A stretch of 64,000 nt of DNA from Clostridiales bacterium (GCA_022786965.1 JALFXH010000146.1:62001-126000), one strand, 5' to 3'. Positions 35,197 through 44,077 are shown, numbered from the stretch's first letter. Translations and numbers: made by a program. The notes: generated by a model from the letters alone, not told the origin.

Positions 35197-35259
35197 TTGA
35201 CACAGATTTTACAATCCGACGATTTCGTATTTTACATTCCGGCGGTAACATAATAGTAT
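35197..35259 (+). promoter_or_regulatory. pstC promoter with PhoP-type repeats
   Basis: TTGACA (35197), TTTACA (35208), TTTCGT (35223) and TTTACA (35231) have the same spacings as at pstS, then TAGTAT 17 bases after the last box (35254-35259). Across 40 bases the two promoters share most positions. Confidence 0.65.
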
Positions 35260-35281
35260 CATCCTCAGAAAGGACAACACT

Positions 35282-36151
35282 ATGAAATCGAAACAGAATC
35301 TTCTGGAAGATGTGGTTCACGGCATTTTCCTGCTTCTGGGACTGGTGACAGTGGCCTGCGTGCTGCTGATCACTGCGTATCTGGTGGTTTCCGGCATTCC
35401 CGCCATCCGGGAGATCGGGCTGGTGGATTTCCTGTTCGGGGACACCTGGGCCTCCACGGCGGCGGAGCCAAAATATGGCATTCTTCCCTTTATCCTCACC
35501 AGCGTCTATGGCACCGCCGGAGCCATCCTGCTGGGCGTGCCCATTGGCTTTCTCACCGCCGTATATCTGGCAAAAATGGCGCCAAAAACAGTCAAGGAAA
35601 TTATGGGACAGGCGGTATCCATGCTGGCGGGTATCCCCTCTGTGGTCTACGGCCTGGTGGGCATGATGGTGCTGGTTCCCGGAATCCGCAAGCTGTTCCA
35701 TGTGCCGGATGGGGCAAGCCTGCTGGCGGCAATCATCGTGCTTGCCATCATGATTCTGCCCTCCATCATCAAAATGTCCGTCACTGCCCTGGAAGCCGTG
35801 CCCAAGGAATATGAGGATGCCTCCCTGGCTCTGGGCGCTACCCCCGAAGAAACCTGGTTCCGGGTGTCCGTTCCCGCCGCCAAAAGCGGCATTGCGGCGG
35901 CAGTGGTGCTGGGCGTGGGACGGGCCATTGGCGAAGCCATGGCGGTGATGATGGTAGCGGGCAACGCGGCGAATATGCCCTCCCTGTTCCAATCTGTCCG
36001 CTTCCTGACAACTGCCGTTGCGTCGGAAATGTCGTATTCCGCAGGCCTTCAGCGGCAGGCTTTGTTCTCCATCGCCCTGGTGCTGTTTCTGTTCATCATG
36101 CTCATCAACGCGATCCTTAATTTCTTTCTGAAAGGAGAGAAGCGTTCATGA
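35282..36151 (+). CDS. pstC: Phosphate ABC transporter permease PstC
   Basis: A 289-residue membrane permease with six predicted helices. The ATPase-contact loop ALEAVPKEYEDASLALGATPEET is near residue 165, and GVGRAIGEAMAVMMVAGN is typical of PstC. AGAAAGGAC precedes the ATG. It overlaps pstA by four bases (ATGA). Confidence 0.94.
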   Translation: MKSKQNLLEDVVHGIFLLLGLVTVACVLLITAYLVVSGIPAIREIGLVDFLFGDTWASTAAEPKYGILPFILTSVYGTAGAILLGVPIGFLTAVYLAKMAPKTVKEIMGQAVSMLAGIPSVVYGLVGMMVLVPGIRKLFHVPDGASLLAAIIVLAIMILPSIIKMSVTALEAVPKEYEDASLALGATPEETWFRVSVPAAKSGIAAAVVLGVGRAIGEAMAVMMVAGNAANMPSLFQSVRFLTTAVASEMSYSAGLQRQALFSIALVLFLFIMLINAILNFFLKGEKRS

Positions 36152-37008
36152 AGAATCCAAGGAAACTTTCCAACAGCCGCCGCCGTTTTCTGTGGACGGT
36201 GCGGGGTGGGATGTACCTTGCCACGGCCCTGACGGGGTTACTCACTCTTTTTATTGTGGCTTATGTCCTGATACAGGGGATTCCCAACCTGAGCTGGGAA
36301 TTCGTCAGCACAAAGCCCAGCTACTTAAGCGGGAATATCGGAATCCTGCCGGATATTCTGAACACCTTGTACATTGTCATCATTACCCTGCTGGTCGTCA
36401 TTCCCCTTGGGGTGGGCGCGGCGGTATACCTGACGGAGTACGCCACCAACAAAAGGCTGGCGTCCGTCATTGAGTACGCGGCGGAGGCCCTCAGCGGCAT
36501 CCCCTCCATCATCTACGGTCTGGTGGGTATGCTGATGTTCTCGAACACCATCGGCACCAGCCTGCTGGCGGGCGGCCTGACGCTGGTGATCATGAATCTG
36601 CCCACCATTCTGCGCAACACCCAGGAGAGTCTGAAGACCGTGCCCCAGTCCTACCGGGAGGGCGCTTTCGGCTTAGGCGCGGGCAAATGGCGGGTGGTGC
36701 GCACGGTGGTGCTGCCGGGCTGTATCGACGGCGTCATTACCGGCTGCATCCTGTCTGTTGGCAGAATTTTGGGAGAATCCGCCGCATTGCTCTTCACCGC
36801 GGGCTTTGCCCACGCACTGAATGGTTTCGTGAAGGGACTTGGCAGCGCTGGCGCCACCCTGACCGTCGCCCTATACGTCTACGCCAAGGAGCAGGGCGAG
36901 TTCGGTGTGGCCTTCGGCATTGCGGCGATTCTGCTGGTGCTGGCCTTCGGCATCAACCTGGCGGCGGGAGCGGTGACGAAGTATTATCAGAAGAAGAACG
37001 CGATATAG
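36148..37008 (+). CDS. pstA: Phosphate ABC transporter permease PstA
   Basis: A 286-residue membrane permease, partner of PstC. Basic N-terminus, six predicted helices, contact loop [22 protein letters not shown] near residue 155 and [26 protein letters not shown] in the end of pstC is its ribosome binding site. A family C repeat separates it from pstB. Confidence 0.94.
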   Translation: MKNPRKLSNSRRRFLWTVRGGMYLATALTGLLTLFIVAYVLIQGIPNLSWEFVSTKPSYLSGNIGILPDILNTLYIVIITLLVVIPLGVGAAVYLTEYATNKRLASVIEYAAEALSGIPSIIYGLVGMLMFSNTIGTSLLAGGLTLVIMNLPTILRNTQESLKTVPQSYREGAFGLGAGKWRVVRTVVLPGCIDGVITGCILSVGRILGESAALLFTAGFAHALNGFVKGLGSAGATLTVALYVYAKEQGEFGVAFGIAAILLVLAFGINLAAGAVTKYYQKKNAI

Positions 37009-37015
37009 GGAACGG

Positions 37016-37123
37016 AGTTGACAGTGAACAGTGGACAGTTAAGGTGTCCCTGCGGGACAGATTTCAAAAAATATCCCGAAGGGATACCACGATTATCAAC
37101 TGTCAACTATCAACTGTCAACTA
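37016..37123. repeat. TTGACAGT-type inverted repeat, family C copy 2
   Basis: GAGTTGACAGTGAACAGTGG on the left and CAACTGTCAACTATCAACTG on the right, with inner GTCCCTGCGGGAC and ATCCCGAAGGGAT, form a 108-bp element. It lies inside the pst operon between pstA and pstB. Confidence 0.75.
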
Positions 37124-37148
37124 CCATAACCGCACAAGGAGAAATAGT

Positions 37149-37901
37149 ATGAATAACCCTATTATTACCGTCAACGACCTGAACCTGTGGTACGGTCAGA
37201 CTCAGGCGCTGAAACATATCAGCCTGGAAATCCCCGAAAAGTCCATCACCGCCCTCATCGGCCCCTCGGGCTGCGGCAAGTCCACCTTCCTCAAAACCCT
37301 GAATCGGATGAACGACCTGATTCCCGGGGTGAAAATCACCGGAGAAGTACGCTATCACGGGGAGAATATCTTCGACGCGGAGGTCAACAATCTGCGCAAG
37401 GAGGTGGGCATGGTGTTCCAGAAGCCCAACCCCTTCCCCATGAGCATCTACGACAACATCGCCTACGGTCCCCGTACCCATGGAATCCGCAACAAAGCGC
37501 AATTGGATGAAATTGTGGAGAAGGCCCTTCGGGGCGCGGCCATTTGGGATGAAGTCAAGGATCGTCTGAAAAAGAACGCGCTGGGAATGTCCGGCGGTCA
37601 GCAGCAGCGGCTGTGCATTGCCCGGGCGCTGGCGGTGGAGCCGGAGGTGCTATTAATGGATGAACCCACCTCAGCCCTGGACCCCATCTCCACCTCCCGG
37701 ATTGAGGATCTTGCCATGGAGCTGAAGGAAACGTACACCATCGTCATTGTCACCCACAATATGCAGCAGGCCCTGCGGATTTCCGATCAGACTGCCTTCT
37801 TCCTGCTGGGAGAGCTGGTGGAGTATGGCAGCACGGAGAAACTATTCTCCACCCCCGCAGATAAACGCACGGAAGATTATATTACCGGCCGGTTCGGCTG
37901 A
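37149..37901 (+). CDS. pstB: Phosphate ABC transporter ATP-binding protein
   Basis: A 250-residue ATPase: Walker [11 protein letters not shown] near residue 38, Q loop [22 protein letters not shown] signature [15 protein letters not shown], Walker [14 protein letters not shown] and H loop VTHNMQQA. The ATG at 37149 follows AAGGAGAAAT and is where homology begins; the longer frame upstream is repeat DNA and pstA sequence. Confidence 0.96.
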   Translation: MNNPIITVNDLNLWYGQTQALKHISLEIPEKSITALIGPSGCGKSTFLKTLNRMNDLIPGVKITGEVRYHGENIFDAEVNNLRKEVGMVFQKPNPFPMSIYDNIAYGPRTHGIRNKAQLDEIVEKALRGAAIWDEVKDRLKKNALGMSGGQQQRLCIARALAVEPEVLLMDEPTSALDPISTSRIEDLAMELKETYTIVIVTHNMQQALRISDQTAFFLLGELVEYGSTEKLFSTPADKRTEDYITGRFG

Positions 37902-37914
37902 TGGAGGAAATACC

Positions 37915-38556
37915 ATGAGAAACTTATATCAGGAGCAGCTGTGGAACCTGAATCAGGAGCTGATTCAGATGGGGGCTGCCTGCGAGGAAATCATCGACCT
38001 GGCGGCGAAATCCCTGACGGACTACAGCCCCGAGCTGGAGGAAAAAACAAAGCAGGTGGGGGCGGTTATCGACGAAAGCGAACGCACCATCGAGACCATC
38101 TGCCTGAAGCTGCTGCTGCGCCAGCAGCCCGTGGCAAGTGACCTGCGTCAGATCAGCGCAGCCATGAAAATGATTACCGACATGGAGCGCATCGGCGACC
38201 AGGCGGAGGATATCGTGGATTTGATTCCCAAAATGTCCGGTTCCGCTGAGGAAGGACCGCTCCAGAAAATGGCAAGAGCCGCCCAAACCATGGTCACGGA
38301 AGCCGTGGACGCCTATGTCAAGCAGGATCTGGCCCTTGCGAAAAAGGTCATGGGCGATGATGATATCGTGGATGCGTATTTTAATCAGGTCAAATCGGAC
38401 ATCATTGCCATGATCGCCGCGAACCCGGAGGATGGGGAGTACGCCCTGGATCTGCTGATGATCGCCAAATACTTTGAGCGCATCGGCGACCACTGCACCA
38501 ACATCGCCGAGTGGGTGGAATTCTCTGTCACCGGTATTCGGGAGGAATGTCAGTAA
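37915..38556 (+). CDS. phoU: Phosphate uptake regulator PhoU
   Basis: A 213-residue, two-bundle helical protein that links Pst transport to PhoR signalling. Both metal-binding repeats are visible: ISAAMKMITDMERIGDQAEDI (about residue 80) and LMIAKYFERIGDHCTNIAEW (about residue 182). TGGAGGAAAT precedes the ATG, 13 bases after the pstB stop. Confidence 0.94.
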   Translation: MRNLYQEQLWNLNQELIQMGAACEEIIDLAAKSLTDYSPELEEKTKQVGAVIDESERTIETICLKLLLRQQPVASDLRQISAAMKMITDMERIGDQAEDIVDLIPKMSGSAEEGPLQKMARAAQTMVTEAVDAYVKQDLALAKKVMGDDDIVDAYFNQVKSDIIAMIAANPEDGEYALDLLMIAKYFERIGDHCTNIAEWVEFSVTGIREECQ

Positions 38557-38562
38557 CAGCCC

Positions 38563-38591
38563 TTGCGTTTTGGCGAAAGAATGGGTAGTAT
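38563..38591 (+). promoter_or_regulatory. Possible internal promoter before the response regulator
   Basis: TTGCGT (38563-38568), 17 bases, TAGTAT (38586-38591), then a small GGCTC/GAGCC hairpin. It could give PhoP/PhoR a basal level independent of pst. Confidence 0.45.
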
Positions 38592-38633
38592 AAAAGAAAA
38601 AGGCTCCCATTGAGAGCCGAAGGAGAGACGCCT

Positions 38634-39323
38634 ATGATCTGGTGTGTGGAAGACGACCCGAGCATTCGGGAAATTGAGGTATACGCCCTGAATTCCACCG
38701 GGCTGGAAGCCAGGGGATTTGCCGATGGCGGAGAATTCTGGGAGGCCTTGGAGACGGAGCGGCCGGAGCTGGTGCTGCTGGATGTGATGCTCCCCGGGGA
38801 AGACGGCGTGGCGATTCTGAAACGGCTGCGTTCGGATGAGCGTTATCGGGAAATCCCCGTCATCATGGCCACGGCAAAGGGAACGGAGTTTGACAAGGTT
38901 CAAAGCCTGGACCTTGGGGCCGACGATTATATCACCAAGCCCTTTGGCATGATGGAAATGGTATCCCGGGTGAAGGCTGTTCTGCGCCGGAGCCAGCCGA
39001 AGCAGGCCACGCCCCTTCTGAAGCTCAAGGGCCTGACCCTGGACGAAAATCAGCACACCGTTACCATTGACGATCAGCGGGTGGTGCTGACCTATAAGGA
39101 ATACGAGCTTCTGCGGCTGTTTTTATCCCATCCCGGCATGGCTTTCAGCCGGGAGCAGCTGCTGCAGACCGTATGGAATACGGAATACGCGGTAGAGACC
39201 CGCACGGTGGATATGCACATCCGTACCCTGCGCCAGAAGCTGGGGGAGTATGGACGCTATATCGAAACCATCCGGGGCGTGGGCTATCGCCTGGAGGACA
39301 AATATGACAAGCAGAATATTTAA
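38634..39323 (+). CDS. PhoP-like response regulator (OmpR family)
   Basis: A 229-residue regulator. The receiver domain has the acidic pair EDD at residues 6-8, phospho-acceptor Asp50 in LVLLDVMLPGEDG, and the conserved Lys in ITKPFGMME. The C-terminal winged helix has RTVDMHIRTLRQKLGE. Its place after phoU and the paired kinase suggest it controls the phosphate regulon and binds the repeats upstream of pstS and pstC. AAGGAGAG precedes the ATG at 38634. Confidence 0.88.
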   Translation: MIWCVEDDPSIREIEVYALNSTGLEARGFADGGEFWEALETERPELVLLDVMLPGEDGVAILKRLRSDERYREIPVIMATAKGTEFDKVQSLDLGADDYITKPFGMMEMVSRVKAVLRRSQPKQATPLLKLKGLTLDENQHTVTIDDQRVVLTYKEYELLRLFLSHPGMAFSREQLLQTVWNTEYAVETRTVDMHIRTLRQKLGEYGRYIETIRGVGYRLEDKYDKQNI

Positions 39324-40956
39324 GTCCATTGTGACCGTTGCGGCGGTGATCCTGTGTGTGTCCCTGCTCTTCATAATGGGTGTGCTTTACGGCTATGCCT
39401 GCGATGTGCAGACCATGCAGTTAAAGGATGAGCTGAGTATTGCCGCCGCCGGAACGGAAAAGGCGGGACTGAGCTTTCTGGAGGACCTGGACGCGAAGAA
39501 CTACCGCCTTACCTGGATTCAGCCGGATGGTACGGTGAAATTTGATACCCACGCGGAGTCCGGGCGGATGGAGAATCATCTCCAGCGGGAGGAAATCCAG
39601 CAGGCCCTGGGATATGGCAGCGGCAGCGCCGTGCGTAAGTCGGATACGCTTCTGGAAAAGCGGATGTATGAGGCGAAGCGGCTGTCCGATGGCAGCGTGC
39701 TCCGCATCTCCGCCAGCCAGAAGACTCTGATCGTATTGCTGGCGGGGATGCTCCATCCGGTGTGCCTTGTGGCCGTTCTGGCAATTATTCTGTCGGCGCT
39801 TCTGGCCCATCGGGTGTCCTGCAAAATTGTGGAGCCGCTGAACCAGCTGGATCTGGAGCATCCGCTGGAGAACAATACTTACGAAGAACTGTCCCCGCTT
39901 CTGGTTCGCATCCAGCAGCAGCACAAAGAAATCAGTTCGCAGATGCAGGCCCTCCGGCAGAAAAATGATGAACTGGAGCAGATCACAGCCAATATGCGGG
40001 AGGGACTTGTGCTTTTGGACCGCAACGGCGTTGTGCTGAGCATCAACCCGGCAGCGCGGAAGCTGTTTCACGCCGACGGCGACTGCGTGGGCACGCCCTT
40101 CCTACGGGTGGAGCGAAAGTCGGAAATAACCTCCGCTGTGGAAGCGGCGTTCCGGGATGGCCTGCATGAGCTGAAAACCCAGCGCAAAGGAAGAATCTAC
40201 CAGTTCCTATTCAGCCGTATCACCTCCGGGGAGGAGACCATCGGTCTCGTGATTCTGGCTGTGGACATTACGGAGACGGAGAACGCGGAGCAGAACCGCC
40301 GGGAGTTCACCGCCAACGTGTCCCATGAGCTGAAGACACCTCTGCAGGCCATCATCGGCAGTGCGGAGCTGCTGGAAAACGGACTGGTAAAGCCCGAAGA
40401 TACCCAGCGGTTTATCGGCAATATCCGCAAAGAGGCCACCCGGCTGGTAAGCCTCATCGAGGATGTGATTCGCCTGAGCCATCTGGATGAGGGCGTGGAA
40501 ATGCCGAAGGAAGACGTGGATATTCTGGATATCGCGGAGGAAATTACCGAATCCCTGCGCCTTGCGGCGGAGGAGAAGAAGGTCACTATGCAGGTATCCG
40601 GCCAGCACTGCACGGTCCCCGGCGTTCGGGGCCTGGTATTTGAAATTGTCCAGAATCTGTGCAGCAACGCCGTCAAGTACAATGTGGAGGGCGGCAGAGT
40701 GGATGTGACCGTGATTAAGCGGGGGGGAAGTGTGGTGCTCACCGTGGCGGATACAGGTATCGGCATCCCCAGGGAGCACCAGAGCCGGGTCTTCGAGCGC
40801 TTCTACCGAGTGGACAAGAGTCATTCCCGGGCTTCCGGCGGCACCGGTCTGGGTCTGTCCATCGTCAAGCACGCGGCCCAATATCACAACGCGGACATCC
40901 AATTGGAAAGCACTCCGGGCAAGGGAACTACCATCCGTGTGGTCTTCCCGGCCTGA
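39304..40956 (+). CDS. PhoR-like sensor histidine kinase
   Basis: A 550-residue membrane kinase. Two membrane segments (about residues 7-27 and 152-178) flank an extracytoplasmic sensor domain. A PAS domain (LLDRNGVVLSINPAARKLF), the HisKA box NVSHELKTPLQA with the phospho-His, and ATPase boxes N (QNLCSNAVKYN), G1 (ADTGIGIP) and G2 (GGTGLGLSIV) follow. It overlaps the regulator gene by 20 bases. Sensing is probably through PstSCAB and PhoU, by family knowledge. Confidence 0.9.
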   Translation: MTSRIFKSIVTVAAVILCVSLLFIMGVLYGYACDVQTMQLKDELSIAAAGTEKAGLSFLEDLDAKNYRLTWIQPDGTVKFDTHAESGRMENHLQREEIQQALGYGSGSAVRKSDTLLEKRMYEAKRLSDGSVLRISASQKTLIVLLAGMLHPVCLVAVLAIILSALLAHRVSCKIVEPLNQLDLEHPLENNTYEELSPLLVRIQQQHKEISSQMQALRQKNDELEQITANMREGLVLLDRNGVVLSINPAARKLFHADGDCVGTPFLRVERKSEITSAVEAAFRDGLHELKTQRKGRIYQFLFSRITSGEETIGLVILAVDITETENAEQNRREFTANVSHELKTPLQAIIGSAELLENGLVKPEDTQRFIGNIRKEATRLVSLIEDVIRLSHLDEGVEMPKEDVDILDIAEEITESLRLAAEEKKVTMQVSGQHCTVPGVRGLVFEIVQNLCSNAVKYNVEGGRVDVTVIKRGGSVVLTVADTGIGIPREHQSRVFERFYRVDKSHSRASGGTGLGLSIVKHAAQYHNADIQLESTPGKGTTIRVVFPA

Positions 40957-40990
40957 TACCAGGGCGTTTTGCCAATTACAGATACGAAAA

Positions 40991-41024
40991 CGTGAGCCCC
41001 CTTCCATGTGGAAGGGGGCTCACG
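40991..41024. terminator. Bidirectional terminator
   Basis: The 15-bp stem CGTGAGCCCCCTTCC / GGAAGGGGGCTCACG with loop ATGT lies between the convergent kinase gene and rpiB. Confidence 0.8.
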
Positions 41025-41044
41025 CGTTCAAGCAGACAGTTGCT

Positions 41045-41485
41045 TTATTTCTCTAGTGCCATAACCTTGTCGATTCTGCGCTGGTGCCGCTCACTGTGGC
41101 TGAACTCGGTATCCAGCCAGGTGTCCAGAATCTCCAGCGCCAGCATCTCGCCCACCACACCGGCGCCAATGGCCATCATGTTGGTGTCGTTATGCTCCCG
41201 GGTCAGCCGGGCGGACATCACGTCGCTGAGCAGCGCGCAGCGAATGCCCTTAACCTTATTGGCGGCAATGGACACGCCAATGCCGGTGGTACACAGGACG
41301 ATGCCCTTCTCGCACTCACCGCTGGCGACAGCCTTGGCCGCGGCGGCAGCAAAATCGGGATAGTCGCAGCTGTCGGCAGTGTAAGTGCCGCAGTCCTTCA
41401 CATCGTAGCCCTTGGCGGTCAGATGGGCCACCATTTTGTTCTTCAGCGCCAGCGCGCCGTGATCACAGCCAATGGAAATTTTCAT
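41045..41485 (-). CDS. rpiB: Ribose-5-phosphate isomerase B
   Basis: RpiB/LacA-type isomerase interconverting ribose-5-P and ribulose-5-P. It has 146 residues. ISIGCDHGALALK at the start, DYPDFA, and CTTGIGVSIAANKVKGIRCAL with the catalytic Cys are all diagnostic. AAGGAGGGTA precedes the ATG. Confidence 0.93.
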   Translation of the reverse strand: MKISIGCDHGALALKNKMVAHLTAKGYDVKDCGTYTADSCDYPDFAAAAAKAVASGECEKGIVLCTTGIGVSIAANKVKGIRCALLSDVMSARLTREHNDTNMMAIGAGVVGEMLALEILDTWLDTEFSHSERHQRRIDKVMALEK

Positions 41486-41503
41486 GGAAATACCCTCCTT
41501 AGT

Positions 41504-42202
41504 TTACATAACAAATCCACCGCTGACCCCCAGAACCTGCCCGGTGACAAATTCCGCGTCTGCCAGCGATTCAACCACCTTCGCTACGTCCTCCGGCCTG
41601 CCGTTGCGCTCCAGCGGAGTCTCCTGTGACAGCTCCTCCAGAACCTCCGGCGCAACATTTGCGCACATATCCGTGAGGATCACTCCGGGGGCCACGCAGT
41701 TGACCCGGATGCCGCTGGGGCCAAGCTCCTTGGCAAGAGCCTTGGTCAGGGCGATGACCGCACCCTTGGTGGCGGAATAGGCCGCCTCGCAGGAGGCGCC
41801 CACCTGTCCCCACATACTGGACACGGTGACGATACTGCCGGCGTGCTTGCGCAGCATGGCGGGCATGGCGGCCTTGACACAGTTGTAAATGCCCTTGACG
41901 TTCACATCAAAAATCCGATCCCATTCGGCGTCCTTCATATCCGTCAGAAGCCCATACCAGCAGACCCCGGCATTGCACACCAGAATGTCCACCTCCGGGA
42001 TTCGGGAAAAGACCGCTGCCACCGCTGCGCCGTCGGCAACATCGCAGCAGATGGGGGTTGCACCGGTTTTTTCCGCCACGGCCTTCGCCGCTTCGTGATT
42101 TTTTTCGTACAGGAAATACACCCGGTCCCCCCGGGCGGCGTAGCGTGCCGTGATGGCCGCGCCGATGCCCCGGGAGCCGCCGGTGACGACGATACTCGCC
42201 AT
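41504..42202 (-). CDS. SDR-family oxidoreductase (FabG-like)
   Basis: A 232-residue short-chain dehydrogenase. NAD(P)-binding VTGGSRGIGAAI at residue 6, LVCNAG, catalytic Ser in TVSSMWGQ and YSATK. It resembles FabG/YmfI-type reductases, but no fatty-acid gene is adjacent. The start overlaps the yabR stop (TGATG), so it is translationally coupled to the sporulation/division cluster. The true substrate is unknown. Confidence 0.85.
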   Translation of the reverse strand: MASIVVTGGSRGIGAAITARYAARGDRVYFLYEKNHEAAKAVAEKTGATPICCDVADGAAVAAVFSRIPEVDILVCNAGVCWYGLLTDMKDAEWDRIFDVNVKGIYNCVKAAMPAMLRKHAGSIVTVSSMWGQVGASCEAAYSATKGAVIALTKALAKELGPSGIRVNCVAPGVILTDMCANVAPEVLEELSQETPLERNGRPEDVAKVVESLADAEFVTGQVLGVSGGFVM

Positions 42203-42690
42203 CAGCCCCGCCGTCTGGGACGGCTGCTGCCCCGGTGGTCGGCGTACTGCTTGATGCCGGAGAGCTTGCTGTCGGACTCGCTCATAAAGGCCTTCAGCTT
42301 TTCCTCAAACAGCTGATCCGCGGTCTTGGGCGCGGCGGGGGGCATGGGGGCCCGCTGCTGCTGGGGACGACTGCTCTCCCGGTTCTGGGGCGCTCCCTCA
42401 CGGCGCTGTCCGGCATTGCCGCTCCGGAAGGGGGGGCGGCTGCCGTCCCGCTGGGGCTTCGGCTCCAGACGCTTGATGGACAGGTTGATTTTGCCGTTCT
42501 CCATGCCGATCACCATGACTTTTACATCCTGCCCCTCGGTCAAATGCTGGCGGATGTCGCTGACATAGGCGTTGGCCACCTCGGAAATATGTACCATACC
42601 GGTCTTATTCTCTGGTAGGGAGATGAACGCGCCAAAATTGGTGATGGACTTGACTTTGCCCTCTACAACTGCTCCTACGGTTAACTCCAT
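42202..42690 (-). CDS. yabR: S1 RNA-binding domain protein (YabR-like)
   Basis: A 162-residue protein. The N-terminal S1 domain (about residues 1-72: GAVVEGKVKSITNFGAFISL, GMVHISEV) is followed by a Arg/Pro/Gln-rich disordered tail. The synteny yabP-yabQ-divIC-yabR is conserved in sporulating Firmicutes and supports the name. The ATG at 42690 follows GGAGGAAG about 10 bases upstream; the longer frame runs into repeat DNA. Confidence 0.85.
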   Translation of the reverse strand: MELTVGAVVEGKVKSITNFGAFISLPENKTGMVHISEVANAYVSDIRQHLTEGQDVKVMVIGMENGKINLSIKRLEPKPQRDGSRPPFRSGNAGQRREGAPQNRESSRPQQQRAPMPPAAPKTADQLFEEKLKAFMSESDSKLSGIKQYADHRGSSRPRRRG

Positions 42691-42744
42691 ATATGCTCTG
42701 CTTCCTCCAATATATGTAGGCAATTCCTGCCTGAATGATGTAAT

Positions 42745-42891
42745 TAGTTGACAGTGAATAGTTGACAGTTGACAGTTTTTGTATCCCTTCGGGATGAATA
42801 ATAATTAACAGTCGCGCATTATGACAGCTACTCAATCCGTCCTTCTCAAGATGCCTTAACTGTCAACTGTCCACTATCAACTGTCAACTGT
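42745..42891. repeat. TTGACAGT-type inverted repeat, family C copy 3
   Basis: AGTTGACAGTGAATAGTTGA on the left and AACTGTCAACTGTCCACTAT on the right bound a 147-bp element, with one inner ATCCCTTCGGGAT palindrome. It lies between divIC and yabR within a conserved operon. Confidence 0.75.
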
Positions 42892-42894
42892 TCT

Positions 42895-43197
42895 TTATTC
42901 CGGGTGAATGAGAACGGTATCCGGGTCGGCCAGACCCAGCTCGTCCTGGGCAATCTGGCGGATGCTCTGCACGGAGCCGATGTTATCGATTTTCTCCTGC
43001 AGATCGGCGTTTGCGCCCTCCATGGCCGCGGCCTGTTCCCGCTTCAGCTGAGTCTCGGCCAGGATGCCGTTGTGAACCCACCGCAGCGCCAGCAGCGCGC
43101 CCATGGACAGAACGATCAGAGCCGCCAGGGCGGCCTTCAGCTTTACCGGCGCGGTACGCAGCCTGATTTTGAACTTTTCGGTTTTGAACTCTTTCAT
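42895..43197 (-). CDS. divIC: Septum formation initiator (DivIC/FtsB family)
   Basis: A 100-residue bitopic division protein: basic cytoplasmic N-terminus, one membrane helix (about residues 20-40), an extracytoplasmic coiled coil (LKREQAAAMEGANADLQEKIDNI) and the DivIC-type end IRQIAQDELGLADPDTVLIHP. The gene begins inside the yabQ reading frame. Confidence 0.85.
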   Translation of the reverse strand: MKEFKTEKFKIRLRTAPVKLKAALAALIVLSMGALLALRWVHNGILAETQLKREQAAAMEGANADLQEKIDNIGSVQSIRQIAQDELGLADPDTVLIHPE

Positions 43198-43624
43198 TGG
43201 TTTTCCCTCTGCGCATTCCGCGCGGCTTCAAATGGTTTTTTACTATTGTAACCCATTTTTCCCCAGATGCAAATAAAAATTTCGAAAAACCGAAAAATTT
43301 TTTCATGGGCATAAGGGTCAGTCGGCCAAGCCTATACAAAATCTTCCATATTTGTACAAAAATCGGACGCAAAGCCCGCCCGGCAGTAGCCTCCCATCCA
43401 ATTCCTCCTGCCGCCAGAGTGAAGGCATAGCCCGCCCGGATATCCCCGGCACAGATTCCGAAGCACAGGTAAATCCACACCCAGGCGGTGACCGCCAGAA
43501 AAACGCTGTCGGACAGGAGGGTGTGCCGGGGGCGCAGAGGCCGCAGAAAACCGTAGACCAAGCCCAATGCCGCCCCCAGCGCCAGGGCGCAGGCCATGCG
43601 GTAGGCAGCTACAGCCGGGGTCAA
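42983..43624 (-). CDS. yabQ: Spore cortex biosynthesis protein YabQ (long overlap with divIC)
   Basis: The N-terminal about 110 residues are a typical YabQ membrane domain with several helices (YRMACALALGAALGLVYGFL; SVFLAVTAWVWIYLCF). The frame does not stop before divIC: it runs a further about 215 bases through divIC in another frame, adding an Arg/Gly-rich tail that is simply frame-shifted divIC sequence. Either the tail is real, or a base error or mutation has removed the proper stop. It overlaps yabP by four bases at its start. Confidence 0.75.
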   Translation of the reverse strand: MTPAVAAYRMACALALGAALGLVYGFLRPLRPRHTLLSDSVFLAVTAWVWIYLCFGICAGDIRAGYAFTLAAGGIGWEATAGRALRPIFVQIWKILYRLGRLTLMPMKKFFGFSKFLFASGEKWVTIVKNHLKPRGMRRGKTNERVQNRKVQNQAAYRAGKAEGRPGGSDRSVHGRAAGAAVGSQRHPGRDSAEAGTGRGHGGRKRRSAGENR

Positions 43625-43881
43625 CGGAACAGTCTCCTCCAGCCGCTCTGCCGGGGCTCCTCGTAAGCGAGGGCACTGATAGACCCTTCTACCGCCACCT
43701 GGCCGCCGTCCAGTGACAGATTTTTTAAGGAAAGCTGCTGCCCCTGCACGATCAGCAGCCCCAGCGAGGTCTGCAGGACCACGGCATTTTCGTCAAAGCT
43801 CACCACCTCCGTCACCCCGGTCATGGTTAACACGTTCCGCTCGCTGAGCTGGAGCTTGTGGGGCAGATGTTCCTCCGGCAT
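43621..43881 (-). CDS. yabP: Sporulation protein YabP
   Basis: An 86-residue YabP/YqfC-family sporulation protein, needed with YabQ for spore cortex formation by family knowledge. Family features include HKLQLSERNVLTMTGVTEVVSFDENAVVLQT and LSLDGGQVAVEGSISALAY. GGAGGGAAC precedes the ATG. It heads the yabP-yabQ-divIC-yabR cluster. Confidence 0.88.
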   Translation of the reverse strand: MPEEHLPHKLQLSERNVLTMTGVTEVVSFDENAVVLQTSLGLLIVQGQQLSLKNLSLDGGQVAVEGSISALAYEEPRQSGWRRLFR

Positions 43882-43904
43882 GGCGTTCCCTCCTTTGCCC
43901 TTCC

Positions 43905-43934
43905 AGTCTATGGCCCCGGAGACGGGATTATGAC
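43905..43934 (-). promoter_or_regulatory. Sigma-E-like promoter of yabP
   Basis: On the minus strand, GTCATAAT (43934-43927), a 14-base spacer and CATAGACT (43912-43905). These resemble the mother-cell sigma-E elements (GTCATATT and CATACACT), as expected for yabP. Confidence 0.6.
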
Positions 43935-43987
43935 AGTCCCCATTGACATATCCTTACATTTTCGCATCTCTATTCCATTCTTTCCTA

Positions 43988-44015
43988 TTGACTTTTCACA
44001 AATGTGAAATATACT
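43988..44015 (+). promoter_or_regulatory. Surface-protein promoter with operator in the spacer
   Basis: TTGACT (43988-43993), 16 bases, TATACT (44010-44015). The spacer is filled by the palindrome TTTCACA-AA-TGTGAAA (43994-44009), so a bound regulator would sit between the -35 and -10 boxes. Confidence 0.7.
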
Positions 44016-44077
44016 GGGAGTATGGAGAGAAACCATACCATACATTCCCTGTGGCAATCGAAAAGGAGAGTATGATT

